Assembly (NCBI RefSeq): GCF_003946575.1
Contig: NZ_RHOP01000006.1
Coordinates: 62,001 to 126,000, forward strand
Source of the DNA: Companilactobacillus jidongensis
GTDB lineage: Bacteria > Bacillota > Bacilli > Lactobacillales > Lactobacillaceae
DNA length: 64,000 nt
Direction of reading: 5' to 3'
This document shows positions 34,628 to 43,129 of the stretch, piece after piece. Every line of letters begins with the position of its first letter. The stretch's first letter is position 1. Under the pieces are notes generated by a model, which was not told the origin of the DNA, searched no databases, and saw only the letters and a list, made by a program, of their open reading frames with translations. The position numbers and the translations under genes are program-made.

Positions 34628-36621
34628 CAACAGTCGCCTTGATGGGGAACCCTAATACTGGGAAAACCACCATCTTCAACCAAATCACTGATACATATGC
34701 ATATGTTGGTAATTGGACCGGTGTTACCGTCGAAAAAAAGATGGGTAATATCAAACATTCAGAGATAGTCGTTACCGACTTACCTGGAATCTATTCATTG
34801 AACCCTATAACTAAAGATGAATCCGTTGCTATTAACTACCTATTAACTGATGACGCGGATATTATTCTGAACGTTACCAACGCTGGTCAACTGAAACGTA
34901 ACCTATTATTGTCAATCGAATTACTCGAATTCGGTCGCCCAACCGTCATTGCTCTGAACATGATCGATGATCTCAAACGTTCAGGAATTTATTACGATAT
35001 AAATACTTTGTCAGAAAAATTGGGTTGTCATATTGAGACGACTAACGCTCGAAACAAAGATGGCGTCAAAGAATTACGTGATGAACTTCTCAACATGCCC
35101 GCTGACGAACTACCAGATGGATCAGCACTAGAACTAAATTATCCATTCATGGTCAAACAAGCCATTCGCCAAGCGAGTGAAAAACTAATTTCTGCTTATG
35201 ACATGAAGCCGGCTTTTGCCCGTTGGGTAGCCATTCAATATATCAACAAAAACAAAATCATCCGTAAATATGCCGTCAAAAATGATTTGAAACCATTATT
35301 GGAACAACAAGGTTATTACGATGCACAAAATTTTGAAAATAAAATATTCAATACTCGATTGAGTTTCATTGATGAAACATTAACATCTGCTACCAAAAAC
35401 TTAGAATCGACTAAAAATGTTGAGATGACTTCGAAGATCGACAAGATTATCACGCATCCCCTCTTAGGGTTACCGATTTTTATTTTAATTTTTTTATTTA
35501 TGTTTAAGCTATCATTCGATTGGATCGGCACCCCCATATCAGACCAACTTGATGCATTGCTCTCAGGTCCCATCTCGACTTACGCTGACAAACTATTGAT
35601 CAGTATCGGCGCCATGCCTTTTTTACGTTCATTGATCGTAGATGGTGTAATTGCTGGTGTCGGTGGTGTATTAACTTTTATTCCACAGATTTTCACTCTC
35701 TTTGCTTGTATTTCGATTCTCGAAGATTCCGGATACATGGCAAGAGCTGCACTCGTGACTGATCGTATCATGCAGATGATTGGTTTGAATGGTAAAGCGT
35801 TCATCCCTCTGATCATCGGATTCGGCTGTAACGTTACAGGAATAATGGCTGCTCGTACAATTGAACAACCGAAGGAACGTTTGATTACAACGTTGATTTC
35901 ACCATTTATGAGTTGTTCTGCTAGATTGCCAATTTATAGTTTATTCGTAGCTGCTTTCTTCCCTAAGAATCAAGCGTTGATCGTACTGTCAATCTACTTC
36001 TTAGGGATAGCCGTTGCATTGTTGATGGCAAAATTTTATCAAGTCATCTTCAAAGTTAAAGACAGCACAGTCTTCATCGTTGAATTACCCAAATATCATA
36101 TTCCTCGTCTAGATATTATCTGGCGTGGAACTTGGGATAAGAGTAAGGGGTTTGTCAAAAAAGCCGGAACAATTATTTTTGCCGGAACCGTCTTGATCTG
36201 GTTGATGTCAAACTTCGGACCAGCTGGTTTCGTAACTGATATCGACAATAGTTTTTCTGCTCTACTAGGAAAAGTCTTATTACCAATGTTTGCACCTATC
36301 GGTATCACTTCTTGGGAAGCTATCAGTGCTCTCTTTACTGGTATTATGGCCAAAGAAGTTATCAGTTCCAGCATGATGGTTCTTTTCCATACATCAAGTC
36401 AGACAGCTCTAATTGCCGCATTTGGACAAATGTTCACACCAGTTGCCGCATATTCAATGCTCGTATTCGTACTTCTATATGTTCCCTGTTTCGCTACTAT
36501 CGGTACAATCAAATCAGAAACCGGCTCAACCAAATGGGCGGCCTACTCGGTTGTTTCCAGTTTTGTAATTGCCTATGCGATGTCATTCATCATTTTCCAA
36601 GTTGGAAGTCTATTATTCTAA
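34624..36621 (+). CDS. feoB: Ferrous iron transporter FeoB
   Basis: A GTPase-coupled Fe(II) permease of 665 residues. The N-terminal G domain has GNPNTGKTTIFNQ, DLPGIYSL and NMID; the membrane domain has two Gate regions (PLIIGFGCNVTGIMAARTI and YVPCFATIGTIKSE). It supplies iron under anaerobic conditions, when nitrate reductase and MoaA need clusters. It is in one operon with feoA and the small Cys protein. Confidence 0.95.
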   Translation: MTTVALMGNPNTGKTTIFNQITDTYAYVGNWTGVTVEKKMGNIKHSEIVVTDLPGIYSLNPITKDESVAINYLLTDDADIILNVTNAGQLKRNLLLSIELLEFGRPTVIALNMIDDLKRSGIYYDINTLSEKLGCHIETTNARNKDGVKELRDELLNMPADELPDGSALELNYPFMVKQAIRQASEKLISAYDMKPAFARWVAIQYINKNKIIRKYAVKNDLKPLLEQQGYYDAQNFENKIFNTRLSFIDETLTSATKNLESTKNVEMTSKIDKIITHPLLGLPIFILIFLFMFKLSFDWIGTPISDQLDALLSGPISTYADKLLISIGAMPFLRSLIVDGVIAGVGGVLTFIPQIFTLFACISILEDSGYMARAALVTDRIMQMIGLNGKAFIPLIIGFGCNVTGIMAARTIEQPKERLITTLISPFMSCSARLPIYSLFVAAFFPKNQALIVLSIYFLGIAVALLMAKFYQVIFKVKDSTVFIVELPKYHIPRLDIIWRGTWDKSKGFVKKAGTIIFAGTVLIWLMSNFGPAGFVTDIDNSFSALLGKVLLPMFAPIGITSWEAISALFTGIMAKEVISSSMMVLFHTSSQTALIAAFGQMFTPVAAYSMLVFVLLYVPCFATIGTIKSETGSTKWAAYSVVSSFVIAYAMSFIIFQVGSLLF

Positions 36622-36645
36622 ATTTTAATTACGAGGAGAAATTAG

Positions 36646-36804
36646 ATGTCACTTTTTGTTAATATATTAATTGCTGCAATAATTATTGGTCTCGCTGGAT
36701 ATGAAATTTATAAAGTTACACAAAAATCAAAACAAGGTAAATGTGCCGCCTGTGATTACAAGTGTGAAGCCAAGTTGATGGCTGATAAAGCCAAAAAACA
36801 ATAA
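36646..36804 (+). CDS. FeoB-associated Cys-rich membrane protein (52 aa)
   Basis: A short gene beginning MSLFVNILIAAIIIGLAGYE, one membrane helix, followed by GKCAACDYKCEAK, a CxxC plus one Cys motif, and a basic tail. This is the layout of the FeoB-associated protein family. GAGGAG precedes the ATG by 6 nt, 24 nt after feoB. It may act as the FeoC-like or metal-relay partner. Role inferred from family and position. Confidence 0.85.
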   Translation: MSLFVNILIAAIIIGLAGYEIYKVTQKSKQGKCAACDYKCEAKLMADKAKKQ

Positions 36805-36823
36805 ACTTAAAATAATTTTGTTG

Positions 36824-36870
36824 TTGACATTTATCTGCACGCAAAATACAATATGTTTAAACCTTTAAAC
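36824..36870 (+). promoter_or_regulatory. ArsR-gene promoter with GTTTAAA operator
   Basis: TTGACA (36824-36829), 17 nt, then TACAAT (36847-36852) form a near-consensus promoter. Immediately downstream GTTTAAA (36855-36861), CC and TTTAAAC (36864-36870) make a 16-bp palindrome over the transcription start, ideal for repression by the ArsR-type product. Confidence 0.7.
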
Positions 36871-36885
36871 GTGTGGAGGAAAAAT

Positions 36886-37194
36886 ATGGCAGAAGAAACA
36901 ATGGCCCTCTTTAGGAGTGGCATGCCGATTTTCTCAATTTTTCAAGATGAGAATCGTCAGAAAATTATTTTACTATTATGTAAAAACAAAAAACTCACAG
37001 TCAATCAGATTACTGATCAATTGGAGCTTTCACGTCCGGCTGTATCTCATCATCTAAAATTAATGCTTGATGCCGGTGTAATTACCGTTAATAAAGTTGG
37101 CAAAGAACGTTTTTACCAAGCCGCACTTGATGACACCGTACAACTGCTCAAGAAACTAACTGATTCATTAGAAGAAAATATTTCATCTAAATAA
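36886..37194 (+). CDS. ArsR-family transcriptional regulator (102 aa)
   Basis: A winged-helix repressor: QITDQLELSRPAVSHHLKLMLDAGVI is the recognition helix region (residues about 42-67). No CxC metal motif is present, so the signal is unlikely to be a thiolate-bound metal at the usual ArsR site. ATG 36886 has GGAGG ahead. It lies in front of an OYE-type gene with a second copy of the same operator between them, so it probably controls both itself and that gene. Confidence 0.82.
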   Translation: MAEETMALFRSGMPIFSIFQDENRQKIILLLCKNKKLTVNQITDQLELSRPAVSHHLKLMLDAGVITVNKVGKERFYQAALDDTVQLLKKLTDSLEENISSK

Positions 37195-37220
37195 GGTGGA
37201 ATTATTTTTTTACATCACAC

Positions 37221-37236
37221 GTTTAAATGTTTAAAC
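37221..37236 (+). promoter_or_regulatory. Second GTTTAAA palindrome, before the flavin oxidoreductase
   Basis: GTTTAAATGTTTAAAC, a 16-bp site with a 2-base centre, matches the arrangement at 36855-36870 and stands 20 nt before the downstream start codon. Confidence 0.6.
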
Positions 37237-37256
37237 CTATAAACAGGAGACAAATT

Positions 37257-38465
37257 ATGACTAATATCTTTACATCACTCGAATTACCTAACGGGACTAT
37301 TATCAAGAATCGCTTTATGAAAGCTGCGACCAGTGAAACAATGGGCGACAAAGAATATCGTCCAACATCTGAATTAATCAACTTGTACCGTGCTTGGGCA
37401 AATGGTGGAACTGGTCTGATCATCACCGGAAACGTCATGGTTGATCAAACTGCCCGAGGTGAATTTGGAAATATCGTGATTGAAGATTCGAAGGATCTTA
37501 CTTTGCTCAAACAATGGGCGCATGCTGGTACTGAAAATGGTGCTAAAATCTTCATGCAACTCAATCATCCCGGAAAACAATCTCCCAAAACTATCAGTAA
37601 ACGGCCAGTTTCTCCTAGTGCCATCTCAATGACTGGCGCAAATAGTTTTGCGTTTAACACTCCACGTGCTTTAACAAACGTTGAGATTAAAGTCATCATT
37701 CAAAAATTCATTAACGCCGCGGTTGTTGCTAAAGATGCTGGATTCTCTGGTGTTGAAATCCATGCTGCTCATGGTTACCTCCTTAGTCAATTTTTATCAC
37801 CCCACGACAACCAGAGAGTAGATGAATGTGGAGGAAACCTAAAAAATCGCATGCGTATTTTGGTAGAAATATACCAAGGTATGCGTGCAAAACTAGGTGC
37901 TGATTTTCCGATTGCCTTAAAGATCAACTCATCTGATCTTCGTGAAGGAGGTTTTTCTGAAGAAGACTCCATCAAAGTAATTCAGGAAATGGATAAATTG
38001 GATATTGATTTAATTGAAGTTTCTGGAGGAAATTACGAAAAACCAGCTGTCCAAGGTATCGGTAAAGGAGTATTTTTTATAAAATATGCCTCCAAAGTTA
38101 AAAACACTATTAAATCTCCCATTGCAGTAACTGGAGGCTTTACTACTGCCAATGGTATGTCAAAAGCTATTGAAAACAACGAAACCGATTTGATTGGCTT
38201 AGCACGTCCACTAGTTTTATTACCAGACTTGCCTAATCAATTTGAAACTGGCAATTTTACCGCTATTAAATTACATCACCTAACAACCAAATTGAATAGA
38301 TTAGATAAGAAAGTCAGTTCATTGATCGGTTTGAGCTATTATCAACAACAGATGCAAAATGTTGCCAAGGGATTGCCAGTCCAAATAACTGATAATGCCT
38401 GGAGCTCACTTGGATTTGCTTTCAAGAAACAGGGATTATCAGCACTTATACCTCAACGAGGTTAA
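37257..38465 (+). CDS. NADH:flavin oxidoreductase of the Old Yellow Enzyme family
   Basis: A 402-residue FMN-binding TIM-barrel enzyme. It has NRFMKAATSE at the N-terminus, QLNHPGKQS, the catalytic GFSGVEIHAAHGYLLSQFLSPHDNQR block (shown here in part: EIHAAHGYLLSQF) and a late GLARPLV. Enzymes of this type reduce enones, nitro compounds or quinones; the substrate is unknown. ATG 37257 has GGAG 7 nt ahead; an earlier ATG at 37227 lies inside the operator. Confidence 0.85.
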   Translation: MTNIFTSLELPNGTIIKNRFMKAATSETMGDKEYRPTSELINLYRAWANGGTGLIITGNVMVDQTARGEFGNIVIEDSKDLTLLKQWAHAGTENGAKIFMQLNHPGKQSPKTISKRPVSPSAISMTGANSFAFNTPRALTNVEIKVIIQKFINAAVVAKDAGFSGVEIHAAHGYLLSQFLSPHDNQRVDECGGNLKNRMRILVEIYQGMRAKLGADFPIALKINSSDLREGGFSEEDSIKVIQEMDKLDIDLIEVSGGNYEKPAVQGIGKGVFFIKYASKVKNTIKSPIAVTGGFTTANGMSKAIENNETDLIGLARPLVLLPDLPNQFETGNFTAIKLHHLTTKLNRLDKKVSSLIGLSYYQQQMQNVAKGLPVQITDNAWSSLGFAFKKQGLSALIPQRG

Positions 38466-38561
38466 CTTTTTTATAGCAATTCCCCTAATACTTAATTGAT
38501 ACAACGCTTGATATACTTTGAATAAAGATATTTTTATATTGTTTAACAAGGAGTTAATAAA

Positions 38562-39032
38562 ATGGATGAATTGACCCACTTCAATGATCAAAACAGAGCC
38601 AAAATGGTCGATGTCACTGATAAAAAAGTGACATCTAGGTTTGCTGTAGCAACTGGAAAAATCAAAATGCATCCTGAAACACTAAATCGTATTCACGAGG
38701 GAAAAATCAAAAAAGGTGATGTTTTAGCTGTGGCCCAAATTGCCGGAATCATGGCTGCCAAACAAACAAGTTCATTGATTCCCATGTGCCATTTGATTCC
38801 CTTGACTGGTGTAGATATCCATTTTGAAGATGATGATAAAACTACTATCACAGTTACGACCAAAGTCAAAACTAAACATGTCACTGGTGTTGAAATCGAA
38901 GCCATTCTTGCGGCACAAACTGCGCTGTTGACTATTTATGATATGTGCAAGGCTATCGACCGAGGGATGTTGATTACTGATGTCCATTTGGTCGAAAAAG
39001 ATGGTGGTAAGAGCGGTCACTTCACTTATTAA
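38562..39032 (+). CDS. moaC: Cyclic pyranopterin monophosphate synthase MoaC
   Basis: Acts with MoaA to convert GTP into cyclic pyranopterin. The 156-residue protein has [26 protein letters not shown] with the active-site residues, and [11 protein letters not shown] with [17 protein letters not shown] precedes the ATG. It starts a unit that continues into an unknown gene and nreABC. Confidence 0.96.
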   Translation: MDELTHFNDQNRAKMVDVTDKKVTSRFAVATGKIKMHPETLNRIHEGKIKKGDVLAVAQIAGIMAAKQTSSLIPMCHLIPLTGVDIHFEDDDKTTITVTTKVKTKHVTGVEIEAILAAQTALLTIYDMCKAIDRGMLITDVHLVEKDGGKSGHFTY

Positions 39033-39052
39033 GATAATTAAGGAGGTTAGTC

Positions 39053-39544
39053 ATGATTGGACTTATTCTAAATGAGCAATTAAGTAAAACCTCGATCGAT
39101 AAAATTAATCTTGCCGTAAATAAATTATTATTGATGACTTCACAAGTAATTATTCCTGCCGATAACAATGATTTTGATACCTTGAAGGCTCACTTTGATG
39201 ATAAAAAAAACGTTGAAGTTATAACTCATCTAAGTAATTATCAAAATTGCGGAACCCTAACCGATATTTACGCTGCTAGCTGCCAACATCCTGATATGAC
39301 AGATTTTTTAACAATAGAACCTAAGCATTATGGTATCAGCCCAGAAGTTATTTCGACTCTATCAGAGAATCAAAATAGTTTTGCCGCAACTACGACTACA
39401 AACTTCTATACGATTGGACATTTTCAGATCCAAAAAGATGATCTAATCTCATATTTGAATCTAGAAAACTTCGAACTAGAAGAATTTATTACCGATGAAT
39501 TACAATGTTTACCAATTACATTTGCTAAAAGTGATTTCGAATAA
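39053..39544 (+). CDS. Degenerate MobA-like protein between moaC and nreA (163 aa)
   Basis: No family signature is complete. Read beside the MobA of this window (30569-31117), its order of segments is similar: a mid-protein NCGTLTDIYAAS aligns with MobA CGPLSALWS, followed by similarly spaced helices and a C-terminal DDLISYL helix. The GTP-binding LAGG...R...DK motif is missing, so guanylyl transfer is unlikely. GGAGG precedes the ATG. It may regulate or carry Moco intermediates. The relationship is inferred by eye. Confidence 0.5.
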   Translation: MIGLILNEQLSKTSIDKINLAVNKLLLMTSQVIIPADNNDFDTLKAHFDDKKNVEVITHLSNYQNCGTLTDIYAASCQHPDMTDFLTIEPKHYGISPEVISTLSENQNSFAATTTTNFYTIGHFQIQKDDLISYLNLENFELEEFITDELQCLPITFAKSDFE

Positions 39545-39568
39545 TACTTATATAGAAAAATGTCTTTA

Positions 39569-39582
39569 AAATATTCCAAAAT
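39569..39582 (+). promoter_or_regulatory. AAATATTCCAAAAT motif upstream of nreA
   Basis: This 14-mer is identical to that at 34249-34262 in the feo control region and lies 68 bp before the nreA start. Possible shared regulator site; chance is not excluded in AT-rich DNA. Confidence 0.35.
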
Positions 39583-39649
39583 TGAATAAAAGACAATAAA
39601 ATTAATGTTAATAAACTTCAAAAATGTTATTATTAGGAGGAAATAAGAC

Positions 39650-40087
39650 GTGAATCCAGAACAGCCAACTAATTTATCTGACAATCAAATCAATTATCAA
39701 AAGATTGCTGATCAGATATATCAAACTGAGAATTTTGACTTTGTTGGAATTGCAATTCAATCTCAAAATCCTCCACATTCTATAAAATGGTCATTTGTCG
39801 CTGGAAATTCTAATGAAAAATTTAGAAAAATCGTCTTACGCAGTGGTATTGGGATTGCCGGCCTCGTAGTAAGAACTGGTAAACCGTTTTGGGATAACAA
39901 TTTAACTGAATATGAATACTCTAGTAAAATGTATACACCCATTGCAAAAAGCGAAACATTAAAAACAGCCGTAGCCGTGCCGATCATTGACATGCTTGGA
40001 TTAGTCGATGGCGTACTACTGGCAGGATACCGTACACATACTATTGTTTCAGAAAAAACAGCCCAGAATCTCTCCCAATATCTTTGA
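39650..40087 (+). CDS. nreA: Nitrate sensor NreA (GAF domain)
   Basis: A 145-residue GAF protein. In staphylococci NreA binds nitrate and modulates NreB. It has the pattern LRSGIGIAGLVVRTGKPFWDNN and TAVAVPIIDMLGLVDGVLLAG. Start is GTG 39650 with GGAGG ahead. It stands directly before nreB and nreC, the full NreABC order. Confidence 0.88.
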   Translation: MNPEQPTNLSDNQINYQKIADQIYQTENFDFVGIAIQSQNPPHSIKWSFVAGNSNEKFRKIVLRSGIGIAGLVVRTGKPFWDNNLTEYEYSSKMYTPIAKSETLKTAVAVPIIDMLGLVDGVLLAGYRTHTIVSEKTAQNLSQYL

Positions 40088-40119
40088 TTCGTCAAAAATT
40101 GAGAAAGGGCTGATTTTTT

Positions 40120-41142
40120 TTGCTTGAAACTACGCAATGGATCACTGATTACTTCGATGAATCATCCGATGCAATCATGATTTTTAAGGATGCCGAATTA
40201 ATCGTAAGCAATCGAATGGCTCATGAACTACAGGAAGAACTGCACATGAACCCTAAATATCTAGTCGAAATTGCTGACTCATCAGTCAAACAGAAATTTT
40301 CATCAACAGATGACTGCTTCAATTGTATAATTCAAAACAAGATGAAGCAGATATCTATTCCTGTTACTTTGGCTAAGAATATGCCACACCCACTGCCCTA
40401 CTTCATGATCTACAATGTCATCGATGCGAACGAACACGTCTTCTCACTAACATTAAAGAACCGTGGAACCATCAACCGCATGGATCAACTAGCACAACAA
40501 CGTAAACTAACTCAATACGTTAATCGCGCCTATGAAGATGAGCGTAAACGAATTTCTGAAGACTTGCATGATAGCATTGCACAAGGTGTTTATTCGGCTA
40601 TCATGGGCATACGCCGAATCGGCGACAAAAATATCTCACAAGCTGAATTAGACAAATTAACTGAAGTCGTTCAATCTCAACTTAACGATACGTTAACTGA
40701 AGTTAAACGAATGGCACTCGACGTGCGTCCTTCAGTTCTGGACAGCTTTGGATTATTGGCGGCATTGCGAGTACTAGCCAAGAGACTGCAAGAAAACTCA
40801 GGTGTAACGATCGACGTGATTGGTAATGCGGATACGAGTCGTTTATCAAATGACATTCAAAGTGTCTTCTACCGTATTGCGCAAGAGGCTATCAATAACG
40901 CACTCAAACATGCTAATGCTGATGAGATTTCAATTTTGGTAGTGTCACATGACCACTTCATCACTTTAGAAGTAATCGATGACGGCGAGGGATTTGACGT
41001 CCCAGCCCATCAGGTTTTTAATGGCCACTCTTTGGGATTGATGAATATGAACGAGCGTGTTAAGGCTTTGAATGGCGCTTTTAATATCAAATCAGCGAAG
41101 AATGAAGGAACAACAATTACAGTCAAATTTCCAGTAGCATGA
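40120..41142 (+). CDS. nreB: Oxygen-sensing histidine kinase NreB
   Basis: A cytoplasmic HisKA_3 kinase of 340 residues. It has a PAS-like N-terminal domain, the phospho-acceptor in ISEDLHDSIAQGVYSA, and ATPase motifs including GHSLGLMNMNERV. Staphylococcal NreB binds an oxygen-labile [4Fe-4S] cluster through CxxC-x11-CxxC. Here only Cys66 and Cys69 (DDCFNC) are present; the second pair is replaced by residues around PVTL. The start is TTG 40120, with AAAGGG about 10 nt ahead. It overlaps the start region of nreC. Confidence 0.88.
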   Translation: MLETTQWITDYFDESSDAIMIFKDAELIVSNRMAHELQEELHMNPKYLVEIADSSVKQKFSSTDDCFNCIIQNKMKQISIPVTLAKNMPHPLPYFMIYNVIDANEHVFSLTLKNRGTINRMDQLAQQRKLTQYVNRAYEDERKRISEDLHDSIAQGVYSAIMGIRRIGDKNISQAELDKLTEVVQSQLNDTLTEVKRMALDVRPSVLDSFGLLAALRVLAKRLQENSGVTIDVIGNADTSRLSNDIQSVFYRIAQEAINNALKHANADEISILVVSHDHFITLEVIDDGEGFDVPAHQVFNGHSLGLMNMNERVKALNGAFNIKSAKNEGTTITVKFPVA

Positions 41143-41156
41143 TTAGGGGGGACTTC

Positions 41157-41810
41157 ATGTATAAAGTTTTAATTGCTGACGACCATGCTGTTGTTAGGTC
41201 TGGCTTATCATTTTTGGTAAACAAACAAAACAACTTCAAAGTTGTCGGAGAAGAAGCAAACGGAACTGATACTTATATGCGTGTTGAACAAGGCGGTATT
41301 GATATCTTGATAATGGACCTCAGTATGCCACCTGGCGAGAGCGGATTGATTACCACACAACGGATCCACGACAAGTATCCTGACGTAAGAATATTGATTT
41401 TATCGATGCACGAGGAACAAGAATATATCAACAAGGCAATTCATAATGGTGCTATGTCGTACATTCTCAAAAGTTCATCAGATGACCAGTTGATCAAAGC
41501 ATTGAAATCATTATCAAATGGACAAAACTACATCGACAAAAATATCATGATCACCAAATCAGACGTTCAAGAAATAAATTCAGATGGTGTTGATGTGGAT
41601 TTGAAAGGTTATAATGGTTTGTCCAAACGTGAAAAAGAAATTTTCCCATTGATTGCTTTGGGATATTCCAACAAAGAAATAGCTTCGCAAATGTTTATTT
41701 CCACTAAAACTGTTGAAGCTCACAAGGCAAATATTATTCGTAAATTAGCTCTAAATAATCGAGCAGACTTGGTTCGCTATGCGATTCATCATCACTTAAT
41801 TGAATTCTAA
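41157..41810 (+). CDS. nreC: Response regulator NreC (LuxR/NarL family)
   Basis: A 217-residue receiver plus LuxR-type HTH. Receiver Asp residues are in IADDHAVVRSG and the phosphorylation site is in ILIMDLSMPPG; the C-terminal HTH is LSKREKEIFPLIALGYSNKEIA. ATG 41157 has GGGGGG 5 nt ahead. It is expected to activate narGHJI, and the inverted repeats at 27626-27658 are candidate sites. Confidence 0.92.
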   Translation: MYKVLIADDHAVVRSGLSFLVNKQNNFKVVGEEANGTDTYMRVEQGGIDILIMDLSMPPGESGLITTQRIHDKYPDVRILILSMHEEQEYINKAIHNGAMSYILKSSSDDQLIKALKSLSNGQNYIDKNIMITKSDVQEINSDGVDVDLKGYNGLSKREKEIFPLIALGYSNKEIASQMFISTKTVEAHKANIIRKLALNNRADLVRYAIHHHLIEF

Positions 41811-41850
41811 AAAAGAAGAAGCCTAAAATTTTAGGCTTCTTCTTTTGTTT
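41811..41850 (+). terminator. Perfect 36-bp palindromic terminator of nreC, shared by convergent gene
   Basis: 18-base arms (41811-41828 and 41829-41846) have no spacer, followed by GTTTT. The last codons and stop of the convergent regulator gene lie inside it, so it can terminate both strands. Confidence 0.9.
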
Positions 41851-42745
41851 TACTGTCTCTTTCGTATTTAGTTCTCAAGGCCGCAACTCTGATTTCAACA
41901 ACTTGATTATTGTTAATATGAGCAAATGCCAAAGCTTCGTTCATCAAGCGTTTGATTTCAACACTCGATTTCTTCTCATCGATTGCATTCTGTGCAGCTT
42001 GTAACTTCAATCTTGGCAAGTAGTAAGTAACGTGATATTCGGAACAAAGATCAATTCCCATTTTAACCAGCTGATTACTCATTTTGATATTACCTTTAGT
42101 TGCATAATATTCAGACGTGAAAAATATCAACGTTAAAATCTTAAGGTAGTGATCATCCTCATCATCCGAATCCTTAGCCGGCTCATGATGATAGGCCTCA
42201 ATGAATTGATAGATTTTTTCAAAATAAAAATCAGCTTTGTCATTTTGTTTCTCACGTGAATACATCACACCTGAACCTAAGTATGCCAATTGTGTATAAA
42301 TTGACTGGTGCTTGTCGTCTAAATCGTCTAGGATTTGTGAGAAATCAAATAAAATATCAACTGGTTGTTGATTGGTCAAAGCATTTAATAATCCACGCAA
42401 GTAATAGAACTGCGTTTTTAAAGGAATAAACTCAATTTTTTCTGGCTTAATATCTGAAAGAATATCAATAACCTCTTGATAGTTTTCCATCATCAATTCT
42501 TTTTCAGCGTGATTCAATCCATCACGAATCTTAGCTGTTGAAGTCGTCGAATCTTGATACAGATCATCGACCATCAATCCCAAACGAGCACATAATTTAT
42601 TTAAAATCGTTAGAGATGGCACGCGTCCATTATTTTCAAACTTACTCAAAGTTGCTTGAGTACATATTCCCTCACAAAGTTTAACTTGTGATAATTTAAG
42701 TTCCTTACGTCTTTTTATAAATACATCTATATTAATTTCTCTCAC
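41831..42745 (-). CDS. HTH transcriptional regulator with TPR-like sensor domain (Rgg/PlcR-like layout)
   Basis: Residues 5-60 form an XRE-type HTH (LSQVKLCEGICTQATLSKFEN). The rest is helical repeats with paired helices typical of TPR-containing, peptide-responsive regulators of the Rgg/MutR group. Start chosen at GTG 42745, with GGGGTG 6 nt before it. Length is 304 residues. It is convergent with nreC and ahead of the MIP18-like gene's 3' end; a target or peptide partner is not evident. Confidence 0.75.
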   Translation of the reverse strand: MREINIDVFIKRRKELKLSQVKLCEGICTQATLSKFENNGRVPSLTILNKLCARLGLMVDDLYQDSTTSTAKIRDGLNHAEKELMMENYQEVIDILSDIKPEKIEFIPLKTQFYYLRGLLNALTNQQPVDILFDFSQILDDLDDKHQSIYTQLAYLGSGVMYSREKQNDKADFYFEKIYQFIEAYHHEPAKDSDDEDDHYLKILTLIFFTSEYYATKGNIKMSNQLVKMGIDLCSEYHVTYYLPRLKLQAAQNAIDEKKSSVEIKRLMNEALAFAHINNNQVVEIRVAALRTKYERDSKTKEEA

Positions 42746-42762
42746 AATTAACACCCCAAAGT

Positions 42763-43077
42763 TTAGCTGTCATATATTCCTAGAGATATTCGAGCAAATC
42801 GACTTGCCTTGTCGATCTCCCAAGCTGGTTCCCAGACCAAATTGATTTCTACAGATTTGATGTCTTCCACACATTCAGCTGCATCTACGATCTCATCATG
42901 CAAATAATCGCCTAGTGGACATCCCATAGTCGTCAAAGTCATCGTAATAACACAATTACTATCTATTATATCAATTTTATAGATCAATCCAAGGTTTACA
43001 ATATCAATTCCCAATTCCGGATCAATTACATCCATTAAAGATTCTTTAACTTGGTCTTCCATCGTTGTTTCAGTCAT
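42763..43077 (-). CDS. MIP18/DUF59-type metal-sulfur cluster assembly factor (copy 2)
   Basis: A 104-residue paralogue of the nar-operon gene at 16097. Both share DPELGIDIVNLGLIY, TLTTMGCPL and the end SRFA.I.LGI. It stands between moaA and the HTH-TPR gene, downstream of moaA by about 50 bp. A tandem GTTTAAAC site precedes it. It probably assists cluster insertion in MoaA or NarGH. Confidence 0.85.
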   Translation of the reverse strand: MTETTMEDQVKESLMDVIDPELGIDIVNLGLIYKIDIIDSNCVITMTLTTMGCPLGDYLHDEIVDAAECVEDIKSVEINLVWEPAWEIDKASRFARISLGIYDS

Positions 43078-43100
43078 GACACATTTCCGCCTTTCAGGTT

Positions 43101-43117
43101 GTTTAAACTGTTTAAAC
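43101..43117. promoter_or_regulatory. Tandem GTTTAAAC site before MIP18-like copy 2
   Basis: GTTTAAAC-T-GTTTAAAC resembles the two palindromes around the ArsR gene, with a 3-base instead of 2-base centre between GTTTAAA and TTTAAAC. It lies 23 bp upstream of the start codon and may put this gene under the same regulator. Confidence 0.4.
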
Positions 43118-43129
43118 TTATTATCCCAC

